DNA of 64,000 nucleotides from Capillidium heterosporum (taxonomy: Eukaryota > Entomophthoromycota > Entomophthoromycetes > Entomophthorales > Capillidiaceae), in assembly GCA_016630905.1 (NCBI GenBank), contig WBMQ01000006.1:1-64000 (forward strand), read 5' to 3'. The position numbers were made by a program, and so were the translations under genes. Under the pieces are notes generated by a model. It made no database searches and was not told the origin of the DNA. It was given only the letters and a program-made list of their open reading frames with translations. Shown here piece after piece: positions 23,950 through 35,951 of the stretch (the first letter of the stretch is position 1; every line of letters starts with the position of its first letter).

Positions 23950-26920
23950 ATTGAATGACTTTTATTATTCATAAATAGGCAGTTTTTATACTACAAGTTA
24001 TAAGCTTTTATTTCTCTTTTATTCTTTGCCTGCACTTTGATTTGCTGTCTACCCCTTTCCTATTACCTCAATTAGCCGTCAGTTCATTTAGCTGACTAAA
24101 AGTATTTCTTGAGGTATTTCTTGGATTTTAGATTTGGGTTTTGGTTAGATCGATTAAATATTTTAAAAGGTCCCAGTCGATAATCTTACAGGAATTAAGA
24201 GTCAAGTATTTTTATTAGTTACAAAGAAAACGCCTCACCTATATTAGCCAATCTACAATACAACTGCACATGTCACGATCTATGCTGAAGAACTCACCAA
24301 TTTCAACCAAATCTATTCGACTGGAAGCCCAGGCCAATGGCCAAACACTTGGCAAAGTCGATCAACCAACAATGGAGCCTTATACAGGGCAACAACAGTC
24401 TAATCTAGATGCCATAAGAAACCACAGTATCCACGATTGGGAAACCAATAACATCCATTCTGAAAGTGGCTTCCAAGGCAGAATTAAATCTCCTATCAGC
24501 GTTGAAACTGCACGCTATCGGAACGCAGACCCAGGCTTCATCCAAACTGTTACATCAGATCGAAACTCCGTGCCATTGTTAGCTCAGTCTGACCAAGGGT
24601 GCCAATTACGTTACTCATCTAAGGACATCCTAGTTTGTGGAAGCTCTGACGACGAAGAAGAATATCAGCATCGCCGACTTCGAAGCTTGGGAATTGCCCA
24701 TTTCAACAATGATGAGGCCATGTCCGAATGTTTCAACAAGGTCTACGAACAGGAAGCCAATATTAATATCGAAACAGGGGGCTTGCTAACATCTACCCAG
24801 AGCAAAACATGGCCCCAGTCAGAGGCAAAGCCCTTGGATACCTTCACTGACGTCAGATCCGTCGATGCATTCAAGTGCCTCATCATGATGAGGCAAAGAC
24901 CTGACGAGAAGCTATTCCGCTACCTCATCCGTTTCAATAAGCAAGTGACCCCCATCAGCGGCATGATGCAGCAATCTTTGCTCATCGAGATCTTTGCCGA
25001 TTCCCTTAAGCCAGCTCTAAGGGATAAGAGCTTAGATCGCCTCATAGATTGCAACACCCTAGAAGAAGCTATCCGTAAAGCCACAGAGATCAATCGCATT
25101 TGGTCACTTGATAATCCTTACCTGGAGGCAGGCCAGCTGTGGCCAAATTCTCAAGCTATAACAATCAGCTCAAATCTGCATCCAGTAGTTAGATCACCAG
25201 GGGCATCGATTGACTACCAAATTCCCCAAGACACAGTTATAGCAACTCAAAGTTCGCTAGAAGCCAAGCAGGATATTATCCTTGAGCTCTTGAAGAAGCT
25301 TTTAGTGACTGCAGAAAATCTTCGCCCCCGTTGTTATAACTGCAATCAAATAGGCCATATAAGCCGGCAGTGTAAAGCACCACAAAGGTCGAAAAATAGG
25401 AGAGGCCCCAATAAACAGCACTGAAGACCCCCAATTTAATAACCATATGGAGATCCACTAGATATAGCCACAGATGCAGTAAGCTATGCTGTTTTGACTT
25501 GATCCCAGATTGAGAAGTTGGGTAAACAATTGGAGAAGGCTAAAGAAAACCCGATTTTAGAGGCAAGGCAGAGAGCCAGGTTGACTGAAGGAGAAAATGT
25601 TGTTACCCGAGGAGAACCCTACAATAAAGCCCAAACATCAAGCCATACATCCACCCAGGGAGTGAGACACTCAGCACTAACACATACGGTAGGAAGTCAC
25701 AGGAGCAACCAAGGAACCTATTACAATAACCGATTGATGGTCAAAGGGGGGTTGGAGGCCATGGTGACCTAATCATTGCCTTCAAAGTTGCAGCTGGGAT
25801 TCAAAATACCTACCCCAACGATAAATCCCCTCCCAGTAACGGTAAACCAGCAACCATGCAGCAGCATTAAAAGGCGTTGTTGACAGATTCCCAGCCTATA
25901 TCATTATTGACACAGAGTGTAGTGAAGTAGTACTATCCTAAGGGCTCACAGCCGATTTCACTTAGTAGAGGATGAAAAAGTGCCCATTGTCATCGGTATA
26001 ACAGGAAGTTCCACCTGTCAAGAATTATGTAAAGCTTTCGATAAAGTTATCATCACTATCGGAGGAGTAACAACTTAAACCCTGGCAGCGTGCTACCAGG
26101 AGGTCATTACGGCTTATTTGTGAGAATATGTTAGTTGAAGTGGGTGGATGCAGTAATTAATTGCACTACATATACAGAATCACTATAGGATCAGTGTCTA
26201 TATCTATTGTCAGCTTAACTCTCCGGTTAAAACATATATCAAACATTGGATTATTTTTATACTTTTCACAGGTAGCCTACATTTGTGCTATACTGCCTAC
26301 TAATATGCTTTGGGTTATGTATTTTTATCTTTCACCTATCCTTTCCTATGCTTTAAATCACTATCCATCCATTTCCCATTCCTTTAATTTGCCACCAGTT
26401 CGCTTAATTTTACCTTGGATTGATTATTCTTTTAGATATGGTTTTTGTTCAACCTTGATTTCAGATATCTACCAATGCTACACTGCATAATAATTGAGTC
26501 CTAACTTCTGCAGCGGATCGCTACAACTAGGACACATGCCATCCTTTCAATTGGAAAGAATCAACCCATGCATCGTCAAGTTATGACTTTCTTCTAAGCT
26601 GCAATATATATCAAAATTCTTTCATAGAAAGACGAATATTTTTGATATTTTTTCAGGTCTTGATTTTCTTGAGCTATAAATTTAAGTTTGGATTAATTTG
26701 ATTAAATGTTTTAAAGATTCCTAGCCAATAGCTTTGCAGTAATTGAGCATTTTAAGTATTTTTATTGGCTATAAAGTAATCACTGCATATGTATTAGCCA
26801 GCTTATAATAGGATTCATATTTTACATTCCATGTCAAAGGACTCACCAAGTTCGACCAAATCCACTCAATTGGAAATTCGAACCAGTGGTCAGACACTCA
26901 GCAAGGTCAGCTAGCCTACA
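23950..26920 (+). mobile_element. LTR retrotransposon remnant with open gag gene
   Basis: Parts in order: a 5' LTR whose start is unresolved (somewhere between 23,950 and 24,100) and whose end CCAACA is at 24,366-24,371; TGG at 24,373-24,375, where a primer-binding site would begin; an open gag gene; a short damaged region with a retropepsin-like motif around 25,880-25,930; and a family D-type 3' LTR at 26,208-26,920 (TGTCAGCTTAAC to GCTAGCCTACA). No reverse transcriptase, RNase H or integrase is present, so the element cannot move by itself. The two LTRs differ a lot, so they may come from different insertions. The pol-side remnant has several breaks. Base composition is near normal, so it is younger than the surrounding desert or has escaped hypermutation. 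Superfamily is uncertain; the CCHC Gag fits Ty3/gypsy or Ty1/copia. Confidence 0.65.
24270..25424 (+). CDS. gag: Retrotransposon Gag-like protein with CCHC zinc knuckle
   Basis: The 384-residue open gene starts at an ATG that lies within the LTR. Residues 1-34 are LTR-encoded and match the leader segment in the LTR at 402-503. The middle (about residues 195-290) has the helical pattern of a retrotransposon capsid domain, with motifs such as FKCLIMMRQRPDEKLFRYL and a downstream LIEIFADSLKPALRD. Near the C terminus, residues 352-365 form a CX2CX4HX4C zinc knuckle followed by a basic tail. In living elements this protein forms the particle shell and packages element RNA. Family-level recognition is from these motifs, not a search. 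It is the only long open retroelement gene in the window. Confidence 0.75.
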   Translation: MSRSMLKNSPISTKSIRLEAQANGQTLGKVDQPTMEPYTGQQQSNLDAIRNHSIHDWETNNIHSESGFQGRIKSPISVETARYRNADPGFIQTVTSDRNSVPLLAQSDQGCQLRYSSKDILVCGSSDDEEEYQHRRLRSLGIAHFNNDEAMSECFNKVYEQEANINIETGGLLTSTQSKTWPQSEAKPLDTFTDVRSVDAFKCLIMMRQRPDEKLFRYLIRFNKQVTPISGMMQQSLLIEIFADSLKPALRDKSLDRLIDCNTLEEAIRKATEINRIWSLDNPYLEAGQLWPNSQAITISSNLHPVVRSPGASIDYQIPQDTVIATQSSLEAKQDIILELLKKLLVTAENLRPRCYNCNQIGHISRQCKAPQRSKNRRGPNKQH

Positions 26921-27449
26921 TTAGCTATCCAAATTTGAAGATTTTTATATTGTGAACTTATGGGTTATTACTATATTGCTGCCATTTACACACTTCAAAA
27001 TAGAAACTTTACATTTATAGTTAAAAACTTTTAGCTATCATAAGCTTACTATATAAATTGATTTTAATTCCTTTTGATATAAAAGCATCATCTTAGCTGC
27101 ATCCATCATCTGAACTTTATAAGCTGAAATTTGAAGCTTTATAATGTTTCAATATTTGGCTATCAATACCAAAAACTATCCAATTTTGTAAGAGAAAATA
27201 TGCATTCATCCTTATATTTTCTGTTTGAAAATTTACTACAATCTTATAATCAAAAGGCTGTCAAATATTTATATATTTACTAGCATACACCAGTTTCAAA
27301 TCGTTGACATAATATATCAATATTAAATAAAGGTAAAACGAGTTAAATCAAGCAGCGTATCTAAGTTATAGTAAATAGAGAGGCTAAAATCAACCAACTT
27401 ACAGTCAAAAATTCCACTTGAAATTTATCTAAAAAGCTCAAAACCACCA
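26921..27449. other. Intergenic, boundary between desert and gene island
   Basis: AT-rich, without recognisable repeats or genes. The hypermutation signature stops here; it is the 3' side of the acyltransferase gene. Confidence 0.6.
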
Positions 27450-28894
27450 TCAGAACAAGAAGATGTACAGGAAGTAAAAGATAATCCACCAGGGGATAGA
27501 TAGTATAGGGAAGATTAGAATTTCAGTAATATGGCGTAAAGCCACATTGACCAGAATAGGATTGCCAATAGCTTGGGTACCATTGATACCATCGACTTTG
27601 TCATCTTTGGATGGGAAGTGACCGTGCTCATAAAAGTACTCCATCAAGTCGTCCTTCTCCTGCCATTTAGAACGCAGCCACGATCCAAATTCATCTTCAT
27701 CGGCTAGTGGAATATCTTTGAGGGCAAAGCGTCGCACATAGATATGGATCTGACCTGGGTTCATACCAACAGCATACATGGCAGCGATAGTATAGGTATA
27801 CTGAGGAGTAGTGCCGGGCTTGACTCCAGGTATACCAATGGTGAAGTCGTAGAGGTATTCAACAGTATCTTTCAAAGCGTGGGCACTCTTAAACAAGCCT
27901 AAACTTCGGGGAAGTAGCGTATGTTTGTATACCTCCTAATACCAATAAATATATATACACAATATAAAAATATACCAGGTTGTTCTTTTCGGCAAATGAA
28001 TGAGATTTTTCTCGAGTTTCAGCAGAGATGGTTGTACCTTCGGGGAATATCAACAGCCACAATGGGTCCATGCTCTTCTTGATTTTTTCGAGATGGGCCA
28101 TAAAATTGCGTTCATCTTTGGCCCAGTTACGTTCTAAAAATATAAAGTCAAAGAACCACATGCCCTACATCAAAATTAGTTCAAGTAAATGTGCGATGCT
28201 TTACCCTATTGTTGTTAAATAGTACAAAGACAACTACATTAGTAAAAGTTGTAAACATATATTATTACCATCCCAAAATAGGTACATATTTCAACGAAGC
28301 CTTGGCAATAATCTTGAGATCCCCATGCCGACGCGCAAAATAGGACAGGCACCTAAATTTTAAAAAATTAGCATAAAAACATGAAGGCAATTACCAAATG
28401 TAGATCCAATCGGAGTACAACTGATGGTTAGCTATTAAAATTAACTTTTCAGGGAAATTAAGCTTCAACTTCAAGTCTTCCAAAGACTGGTTAGGTGAAA
28501 GGACCAATGGCTTAGGTGCCAGTAGAGGTTCCTCACCCAAAGATACATCAGGGACTAAAACAAAGGTGGTAGGAGCAAATAGCTGATGTAATGCAACTAA
28601 CCCAATGCCAAACATCTTTTGAGTGAAGTTAATTATTTGCTTGGCTTGGAACGGGTCGAAGAGGTAGAGGGGCAGCAGCAAATTTTGGACACCGTTGGTA
28701 ACGGCTGTCATAAAGGTAAAGGCTAAGAATACGGAAACGATGGTAAAATAAAAGTAACTACGTTGCAGTAAGGAGCCTTGGAAATGTATGGAGCCACTAC
28801 CATCTTGCATTGGTACTTCGTACTGGGCTGGTAAGGGCTGGGGGTCGATGTAGCGAGGTTTTTCACTTTTAGTTGGGTTGTCTTGACTGCCCAT
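27450..28894 (-). CDS. Lysophospholipid acyltransferase (1-acyl-glycerol-3-phosphate acyltransferase family)
   Basis: A membrane enzyme moving a fatty acyl chain from acyl-CoA to a lysophospholipid, probably in the endoplasmic reticulum. Proposed 419 residues from exons 28895-28395 (start ATG 28894), 28352-28269, a single base at 28205, 28164-27976 and 27935-27450. The catalytic HX4D box is NHQLYSDW (residues 156-163). The substrate-binding box is FPEGT (235-239), and KHTLLPRSLGLF follows, as in plant and fungal LPAAT/LCLAT relatives such as yeast Cst26. Hydrophobic segments lie near residues 44-78 and at the C terminus (about 394-419). The join between GHDLK...PILGW and GMWFF keeps frame only if two canonical introns (28268-28206 and 28204-28165) flank a one-base exon. 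The exact substrate cannot be told from sequence. Confidence 0.88.
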
Positions 28895-29787
28895 GTTGGT
28901 TGAAGTTGAAGGTTGAGTTGTGTTTAGATGAACTATTGAGCTTAACTGCCTTTCTCTTAGTATTCCCACTTTTGCCGTTTCGTAAATAAGCTTGTCAAAA
29001 TGGATTTGGAACTTTTAGACTGAGTTTCTACAAAAATTCAAATGTAAGCAAAGCGGATCTAGACTGCGACCTACAGCCAAATGGTGGAATATAGAAATTG
29101 ACAGGTTGGCAATTTAATAGTATTAACATTTATATATAGACAGGTTTCGATGTATATGCTATAGAGCTTAAAAGGTATAGTGAAATGGTATTGATCACGT
29201 TTACGCTGTTTATATGCTATAAGCTTAAAGATGTGGCTATTTTGGCATGTTTCTACAAGTTTTTAGTGCACGTTCATAATATAAGCTATGAAATGCAGCC
29301 ATAATAGTGAGACAGAGGAAACAGAATCTATGGATTCAAACTAATAACTATCTTTAAACATATATAAAAATAGATGATAGTTAATTATATATATTGCATT
29401 TCCTATAGCTATCTACTTACAAGTACATAGATGTTTAAATCAACTAATAATCGATTTGGATACTTGATAAAATTGTCCGGGCTAGCTAGTTATTATAACT
29501 GTAATTGAAGCAAGTTGATCTTCAATGGCAAAAGCTACCACCTCTTATAAAATATCTATATATAGCTTAGAATATCTATAAAAACTACAAGCTTCACCTT
29601 CCAACTTCCCCAGCTATATTAAGTCATTTCCAGGCTAACCATATTGCATTCTCCATACTTTTCATCAAAAATCAAAGTTGGAAAAGCTATCAATGACCTC
29701 ACTACACTACTAAATCAGACTTTACCCTCTTGAAGTAGGGTTTACACTTTGAAGCTTGAGTAGTTTATCCACTTGAGTATTTATGAG
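28895..29787. promoter_or_regulatory. Divergent intergenic region, acyltransferase and kinesin
   Basis: About 890 bp between two divergently transcribed start codons, so it must hold both promoters. I see AT-rich stretches and no repeat, RNA gene or coding segment. An upstream in-frame reading extends past the kinesin ATG but has no other ATG in frame. Confidence 0.5.
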
Positions 29788-32700
29788 ATGGGTAGCAACC
29801 AGAACAGTATCAAAGTAGTATGCCGATTTCGACCCCAGAACAAGATAGAGTTAAGGGAGAGTGGGCGTACTGTCGTTAATTTCCATGATGACAATCAAAC
29901 TGTTACAATGGGTGTATGCTTTCACTTTGGTTGGAGTATATCAGCTAACCAATAGTTACTATAGGACCAGGAAGCCAATGACAACAGTACGTTTACCTTT
30001 GACCGAATATTTGGCCCATCGACTTCCCAACAAGATATATTCAACTACTCTATAAAATCAACCGTAGATGGTAACTATTTAATATTTTGCATTGTATGAG
30101 GTAGCTAAGATAAATGCAGATGTTTTAAACGGATATAACGGCACAGTCTTTGCCTATGGACAGACCGGTTCGGGGAAGACATTTACTATGATGGTATGTA
30201 GCACATTTTCAAACATAGTGTTGATTTATCTAACTTTAACTAGGGCAGCGAAATGGAAAATGAGGAGCTAAAAGGTATAATACCCCGAATAATAGAATCT
30301 ATTTTCGGGTACATATTGGTATCGCCTGATTCTATTGAGTATACCGTCAACGTATCCTACATGGAAATTTATATGGAGCGTATAAGAGATCTTTTACATC
30401 GTAAAAATTTAACCATTTGCAAAACTTATTTTATAAGCTTCTAGTGATAATCTACCCATCCACGAAGATAAATCGAGGGGAGTTTATGTCAAGGGGCTAT
30501 GTGAAGTCTATGTCAGTTCGATAAGCGAGGTATATGATGTAATGCGCCAAGGTGGATCATCGAGAGCGGTTGGCTATACAAGTGCATCATTAATTTTGAA
30601 TGTTAGCTAAATGGCTTTAGATATGAACGCTGAGAGCTCGAGAAGTCATTCGATATTTGTTATAACCATTTCGCAGCGAAATTTACAAGACGGTGGTAGT
30701 CAAAAGACCGGTAAGTTGTATTTGGTAGATCTAGCGGGTTCCGAAAAGGTAGCTTGTTAGCTTTGAGAGTTATTAAACACATTTTAATTTAGGTTGGTAA
30801 AACAGGGGCGTCAGGGCAAACTTTAGAAGAGGCCAAGAAGATCAACAAGTCATTGTCGTCGTTGGGAATGGTCATCAATGCTTTAACTGACGGAAAAGTA
30901 AGTTTAGGATATATTGAACTATTTATGTATCAACTTTTAGTCTTCCCATGTGCCCTACAGAGATTCTAAATTGACCAGAATACTTCAAGAGTCGCTTGGC
31001 GGTAACTCCCGGACAACTTTGATCATCAACTGTTCCCCTTCTGAATACAATGAATCAGAGACATTAAGTACCTTGAGATTTGGTATGAGGTACAGATTTA
31101 AACACATATGTATTGTGATACTTAGCCTTTTATCTTCAGAGCCAAAAAGATTCAAAACAAAGCCAAGATCAATCAAGACCTCAGTCCAGCCGAACTTAAA
31201 GCTTTACTTAAGAAGTCCAATGCGCAATGTCTTACTTATCAACAATATATACTGCTTTTGGAAGATGAGCTCAAGAAATGGCGCGCAGGTATCATACAGC
31301 TTTAAATTTCTCAAGTAACAGATATATCTCTATAGGTGACACAGTCCCACCCGAAGAATATGCCAGCATGAGCAAGGTCAAAACTGCTTTACCAGTACCC
31401 ACTGTTTCGCATCAACATAGTAAATCGCTACCAATCGACCCACATACCATACCAGTTAACTCTAGCACGCCTTCATTCAGTAATACGCCTCCACTATCCC
31501 AGGCCAGTTCTTCTCGGCCCTGGACACCCAGCGTACCTCTGCTTACTGAAGATGAGAGAGACCAATTTTTGGAGCAAGAAAACCGTTTAATGGACAGTCT
31601 AGCCGAAAAAGTAACCAATATTATCTTACTTTTGTTTACACTTAACTTTAGGAGGATGAGTTGGCTCAGCTGCAAGCAACCTTAGCCTCGGTAACCCATC
31701 AACTCGACGAATTCCGTTCAAGTAGCGAAGGAGCACTTTTGGATGAAAACAAAATTCTTAACGAACAGCTAGCCTTGGCAAAAGCTGACTGGGATAGTAT
31801 AAAATTCGAGAGTAACGAGCTCAAAATTAACTTTGACACGTTGTCGGATACAAACCAGCACTTGGAGAGGAAGTTGATGGAGGCATTGGAGAAGATCACT
31901 GAGCTCGAGAACAACCAGCAGGCCTCCGTTGATCGACAGAAAGAGCGGAGTAAGGGTAAACGAGTTGAGAAGATCGCCAAGATGATGGCCCATTCCGAAA
32001 CTGCCACCAAAGCAGCCAACCACGAGCTCGAGATGCGTGACATGCTGCTCAATTTAGAGAGGATGGGTGGTACCAGCCATCTTACACCACAGCAGATTGA
32101 TCAAATGAAGCACGAGTTACTGTCCTACAAGGTAAAGGCCCAATCCAGCCAGCAAGTTGTTCACCAGTTGAACGAGGATAAAGAGATCATGGCCGACAAG
32201 TTTAACTCGCTACAGCGCAGGTTTAACGAACTGGAATCCGATCATGAAAAGTTACTTATGTCGGCGTTAGCTCAGGCTCCCGTCGAAGCTGCCGACGCCA
32301 TGACACTGCAAGTTGAGAACCGTTACCGTCGCGAGTTGGAGACTTGCAAAACCAACTTAAGTAGTCTACAAAAGACCTTGAATTCCAAGATCGAAGAGGT
32401 CAGTGCACTCGGCATGCAAAACCAAACCTTGACGCATGAGCGAGACTCCTTGCTCGCTAAAATGGAAAGCAGTAATTTACTTCCCAAAGACAGTGACGCC
32501 GAAGCGCAACGACTTAAACTGGCGGAAGCCATGTCCCAGCAACTGGAAAAGTTTGAAAAGCTCAAGGTCGATATGGCTCGTGACCTCGAAGCAAGGTGTG
32601 AACGGGTAGCTGAATTAGAATTGACTTTGGAAGCTACCCAGCATGAGTACCAAGAGGCATTGAACTTGCACCAAAGCAAGCACCAAAGAAGCCAGAAGAA

Positions 32701-33186
32701 GAAGTTGGACCTTTTGGAAGCACACCTCGAACAGCTTTTGATGGTCCATAAAGAAGTACCGTTTACTCTATTTTAACTACTAACTTTTACTAGCTGATGG
32801 AACAAAACACCAAAGTCAAGAAGGAGATCGCCATTTGTGAACGCAAACTCAACACTAGGAACGATAGGATTGCTTCTTTAGAAAAACTACTCGACGAGTC
32901 ACAGCAGAAACTCAAAGGACAAGCCGATAGGTTCGAACTACAGATCCAACAGATCAACGAGCGCAACGAACAGCGACAAAGAGTAGCCAGGCAGCCTTCA
33001 GTGACGCTATTGGAGCAAACTACGACGCAGATACCAAGGTACCAAAGTAGGATCGTCAAGCCCATTAAAGGTGGCAACCAGATGCTTAATGAAAACGGCA
33101 CCATTAGTGGGAACCCAGTACGAGTGCTATCACCCCAGCAGCTAAACTACTCAAGGTCGCGGAACTACAACGGGTCCAAGCCTTGA
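29788..33186 (+). CDS. Conventional kinesin heavy chain (kinesin-1)
   Basis: An ATP-driven motor that carries cargo toward microtubule plus ends. Twelve exons give about 969 residues: 29788-29913, 29965-30070, 30120-30193, 30244-30400, 30438-30581, 30621-30748, 30793-30897, 30941-31089, 31140-31288, 31336-31610, 31652-32755, 32794-33186. The motor domain begins [14 protein letters not shown]. It has the P-loop GQTGSGKT (about 91-98), switch [10 protein letters not shown], switch II DLAGSEK and [18 protein letters not shown], followed by a neck and a long heptad-rich stalk (about 400-900). The tail keeps the fungal kinesin-1 motif as RIVKPIKGG, where IAK/RIAKP-type motifs mediate autoinhibition. 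At intron 30401-30437 the AAG acceptor, not the TAG a few bases later, keeps frame. Length fits fungal kinesin-1 (about 930-970). ATG 29788 is the first in frame after a non-ATG open stretch. Confidence 0.93.
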
Positions 33187-34214
33187 ATTGAACGCTAATT
33201 TTTAAGAGTATAGTTCAAAGGTAGTTGGCAAATGCTACTTTTAATGTGAATATGTTTAGTTTACCTTTAATAAAGTTAGAAATGTTTAATAATTGGATCA
33301 TTTTTAGCATGCTCTTGTAAGATGCATATATGTTGATGTATATTTAATAATACTATGTAAATTTTGTACTATAGTAAAGTGTTATAAATTATTTCTAGTT
33401 AATAAATCATCAATCAAGATACTATACTCCCTCTATTCAGATGCACTAGACATTTTCTTTTTAAAGTTTATAAGCTAGAAATGTTGAATAACTGCGAATA
33501 AAATTAGTACAACTACGTTTCAAATTTATTATATTAAAACCTAATACTTTATTAATTGAAGCTTATAAAACTCAAACTTCTATGCAAATAAACTAGAATA
33601 AAATTGCAAATAGTTCTACTTGTGAATATATATTTTGTATCCTAGTATATCAAAATATCGACTATATTAGAGCCTCAAAAATTCATAGCATCTGCTTAAA
33701 AGAAGGATATATATAATGTATTTTAATTTTTGAGCTAATATTAGTTGTATATCCCACACAATTGAAATACCTTCTAAATAGTGATCATTCCTACCTTGCA
33801 ACTTATAAATGAAATAAGCAAAAACTGAGCATTAGTAAAAGTAGCAAATGTCTAATTACCCGAGAAATATTTATTAGAACAATATTGTTATCCATGCTAA
33901 TACTTTGAAAATAAACATCTTTTGCATATACTAAGTATATACCGATGGAATATATACCTACATCACAGTATAAATACATCAAGTCAGAGGATCCGCTTTT
34001 CAATTGCTTGTAAACCAGTAATTGGAAATGAACTCATAACAACTGCAAAAGAAACATCCAAACCAAATGCTAGTAAAGAGCGAAATACTCAATAATATCG
34101 CTTTAATTACAATTATAATGCAATCTCATTTGCTAGAGTAAACTTATAAACAACATATTAAGCTTTGCCCAATTCGCAGACACACTCATCTTATCAACCT
34201 CCCAAGTTAACTAA
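33187..34214. other. Intergenic between kinesin and ATG5
   Basis: About 1 kb, AT-rich, no repeat or gene recognised. It must contain the kinesin 3' end and the ATG5 promoter. Small open stretches here lack support. Confidence 0.5.
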
Positions 34215-35951
34215 ATGTCGGATAGGCAAAGTACCCAAAGTCCGTCCAACTCGACGAAGCGACGCATGAATTCCACTGGTTTCCTCAACTTGGAAGATAC
34301 TAACCTAACCCAACCAAGTAACATCAACTCCGATAGCAAGGAAAACATTTCGGAAAGATTTATCTCTACAACAAGATTACAAAGATCCTTCAGCTCAAGT
34401 GGTCACAAACCTAAGTCCAAGTACGACAAGTCAGAACTAGAAGATTCCAAGCAGGGTTTAAATCAACAAAGTTTACATGAGGTTCGAAAGTCAGTTTGGG
34501 AGGCATTGGTTCCAACCTGTTTAGCGTTTCATAGTTTGGACAAGGCCAACTTACCTTCGTCGCCACCAAACTTGGAATTCGACAGCTACTTTGTAAGTTA
34601 CTTATTGTTACTTTAAATGCATTATTCAGCAATCTTAAAATCCCCAACTAATTTTATTGCATTTAGGAGCTGCTGCCGCGGCGAGCCTACTTCAGCTTCT
34701 ACATTGACCAAGTTATCCAATTTATATTTCGAGAGGTTATGGATGACCCCGACTTTTTGTTCCGAGAAGTTTGGCTAGAGTCAAATGGGGTACCACTCAA
34801 GTGGTAAGAGTTTTATTTTTCTCCAATTTCTAATCTATAGCTGCATTCTGTTTCTACAGGCATTATCCTATCGGACTGTTATTTGACATGTACAATACTA
34901 GTAGTTTAGAGCCTTGGGTAATAAATATCCGATATGGCAACTACCCAATGGACAAGATATTTCGCCCACCTTCAATTAGCACTTCCCAGATTCCACCTTC
35001 CGATTCGTTTATGAACATTTTAAAAGAGGTACACTTATTTACTTGGAAGATATTAATGAAGTTAGGCAAACCATCTAAGATTTGGGAACACCAAGAAGGT
35101 AATGAGTTTGACAAAAGACGACCAAACGCAGTTATGGGATTCGGTATTTCAAGGTAATACCCTTATTTTCCTGTTTTAACTTTTTTATAGGCGATTTTGA
35201 CAAGTTCTGGCAGATCCAAAACCATTTGTTAAGCTCCGAAGTAGCGCGATCCCAATCACATCGACAGAAAGCCCCTTCTCTAGATCGGATTACCACTCCA
35301 AGTGGTATTAGTAAAGATTTCGCAGGCCACGACTTGGGGCTGAAAGCACTACTTCCAAGGCCAGCCGTACTACCTTTACCCGAATTTAAAAGCATTCCAG
35401 TGCGACTGTACTTGCACGAAAACTTGGTAAATCAGAACCAGACATTGGATAGTGGCTTCCACGTGATACAAAGCCTTATCACATCTTTGACTTCAAGCGG
35501 TGGTACAGCGTCCACCAAGCCAGATCAAGAACCTTCAACCTCACTACCCACTTCTACTAAAACAGTATCGAGCAGTAACGACTTGGATGATGTCGAGACG
35601 GATTCCAATCCCAACACGGAAATCTTGGAGATATCGGAGAAACCATCCCATGATTCTGATGTAGCAGATCCAATATCGATGGCTAACTTATCATTAGAAG
35701 ACAGTGGGAATGCTATTAAACTACCAGCTGTACGGTTCAATACGGTCCATGATGCCATTATTCAAGTACTCGCTAATAATTTTTTGTCGGACTCAATCAA
35801 GTTCGATATCTACAATAGGGAGTTTGTGCGCACAAAACTCAAAGTGAAGCTACAAGGAATCTATGTCCCATTGAGTGCACCACTGTTGCATAGCTATCTG
35901 CACCTCGTCTACCCAGATGGCTTCATCCATATTGTTATCTGTCCTATTTAA
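34215..35951 (+). CDS. ATG5: Autophagy protein ATG5
   Basis: ATG5 is joined covalently to ATG12 and, with ATG16, drives ATG8 lipidation on the forming autophagosome. Five exons (34215-34592, 34667-34803, 34860-35028, 35066-35153, 35191-35951) give 510 residues. Motifs in order: VWEALVPTCLAF, the RAYFSFYIDQV segment, GVPLKWHYPIGLLFDMY, PWVINIRYGNYP, then FMNILKEANHLRFGNTKKV and QLWDSVFQGDFDKFWQIQ, and at the C terminus QGIYVPLSAPLLHSYLHL followed by YPDGFIHIVI. The Lys in ILKEAN corresponds to the ATG12 acceptor (human Lys130). The protein is longer than human ATG5 (275) because of a Ser/Asn-rich N-terminal extension of about 90 residues and Ser/Thr-rich linkers near the middle. The intron 35029-35065 is required: reading through it loses the conserved LKEAN region. 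Confidence 0.93.

Noticed and set aside
26161-26490. 109-codon open stretch
   Set aside because: It starts at a TTG and lies mostly inside the 3' LTR at 26,208-26,920.
31699-33104. Several minus-strand open stretches across the kinesin stalk
   Set aside because: Antisense shadows of a long coiled-coil coding region.
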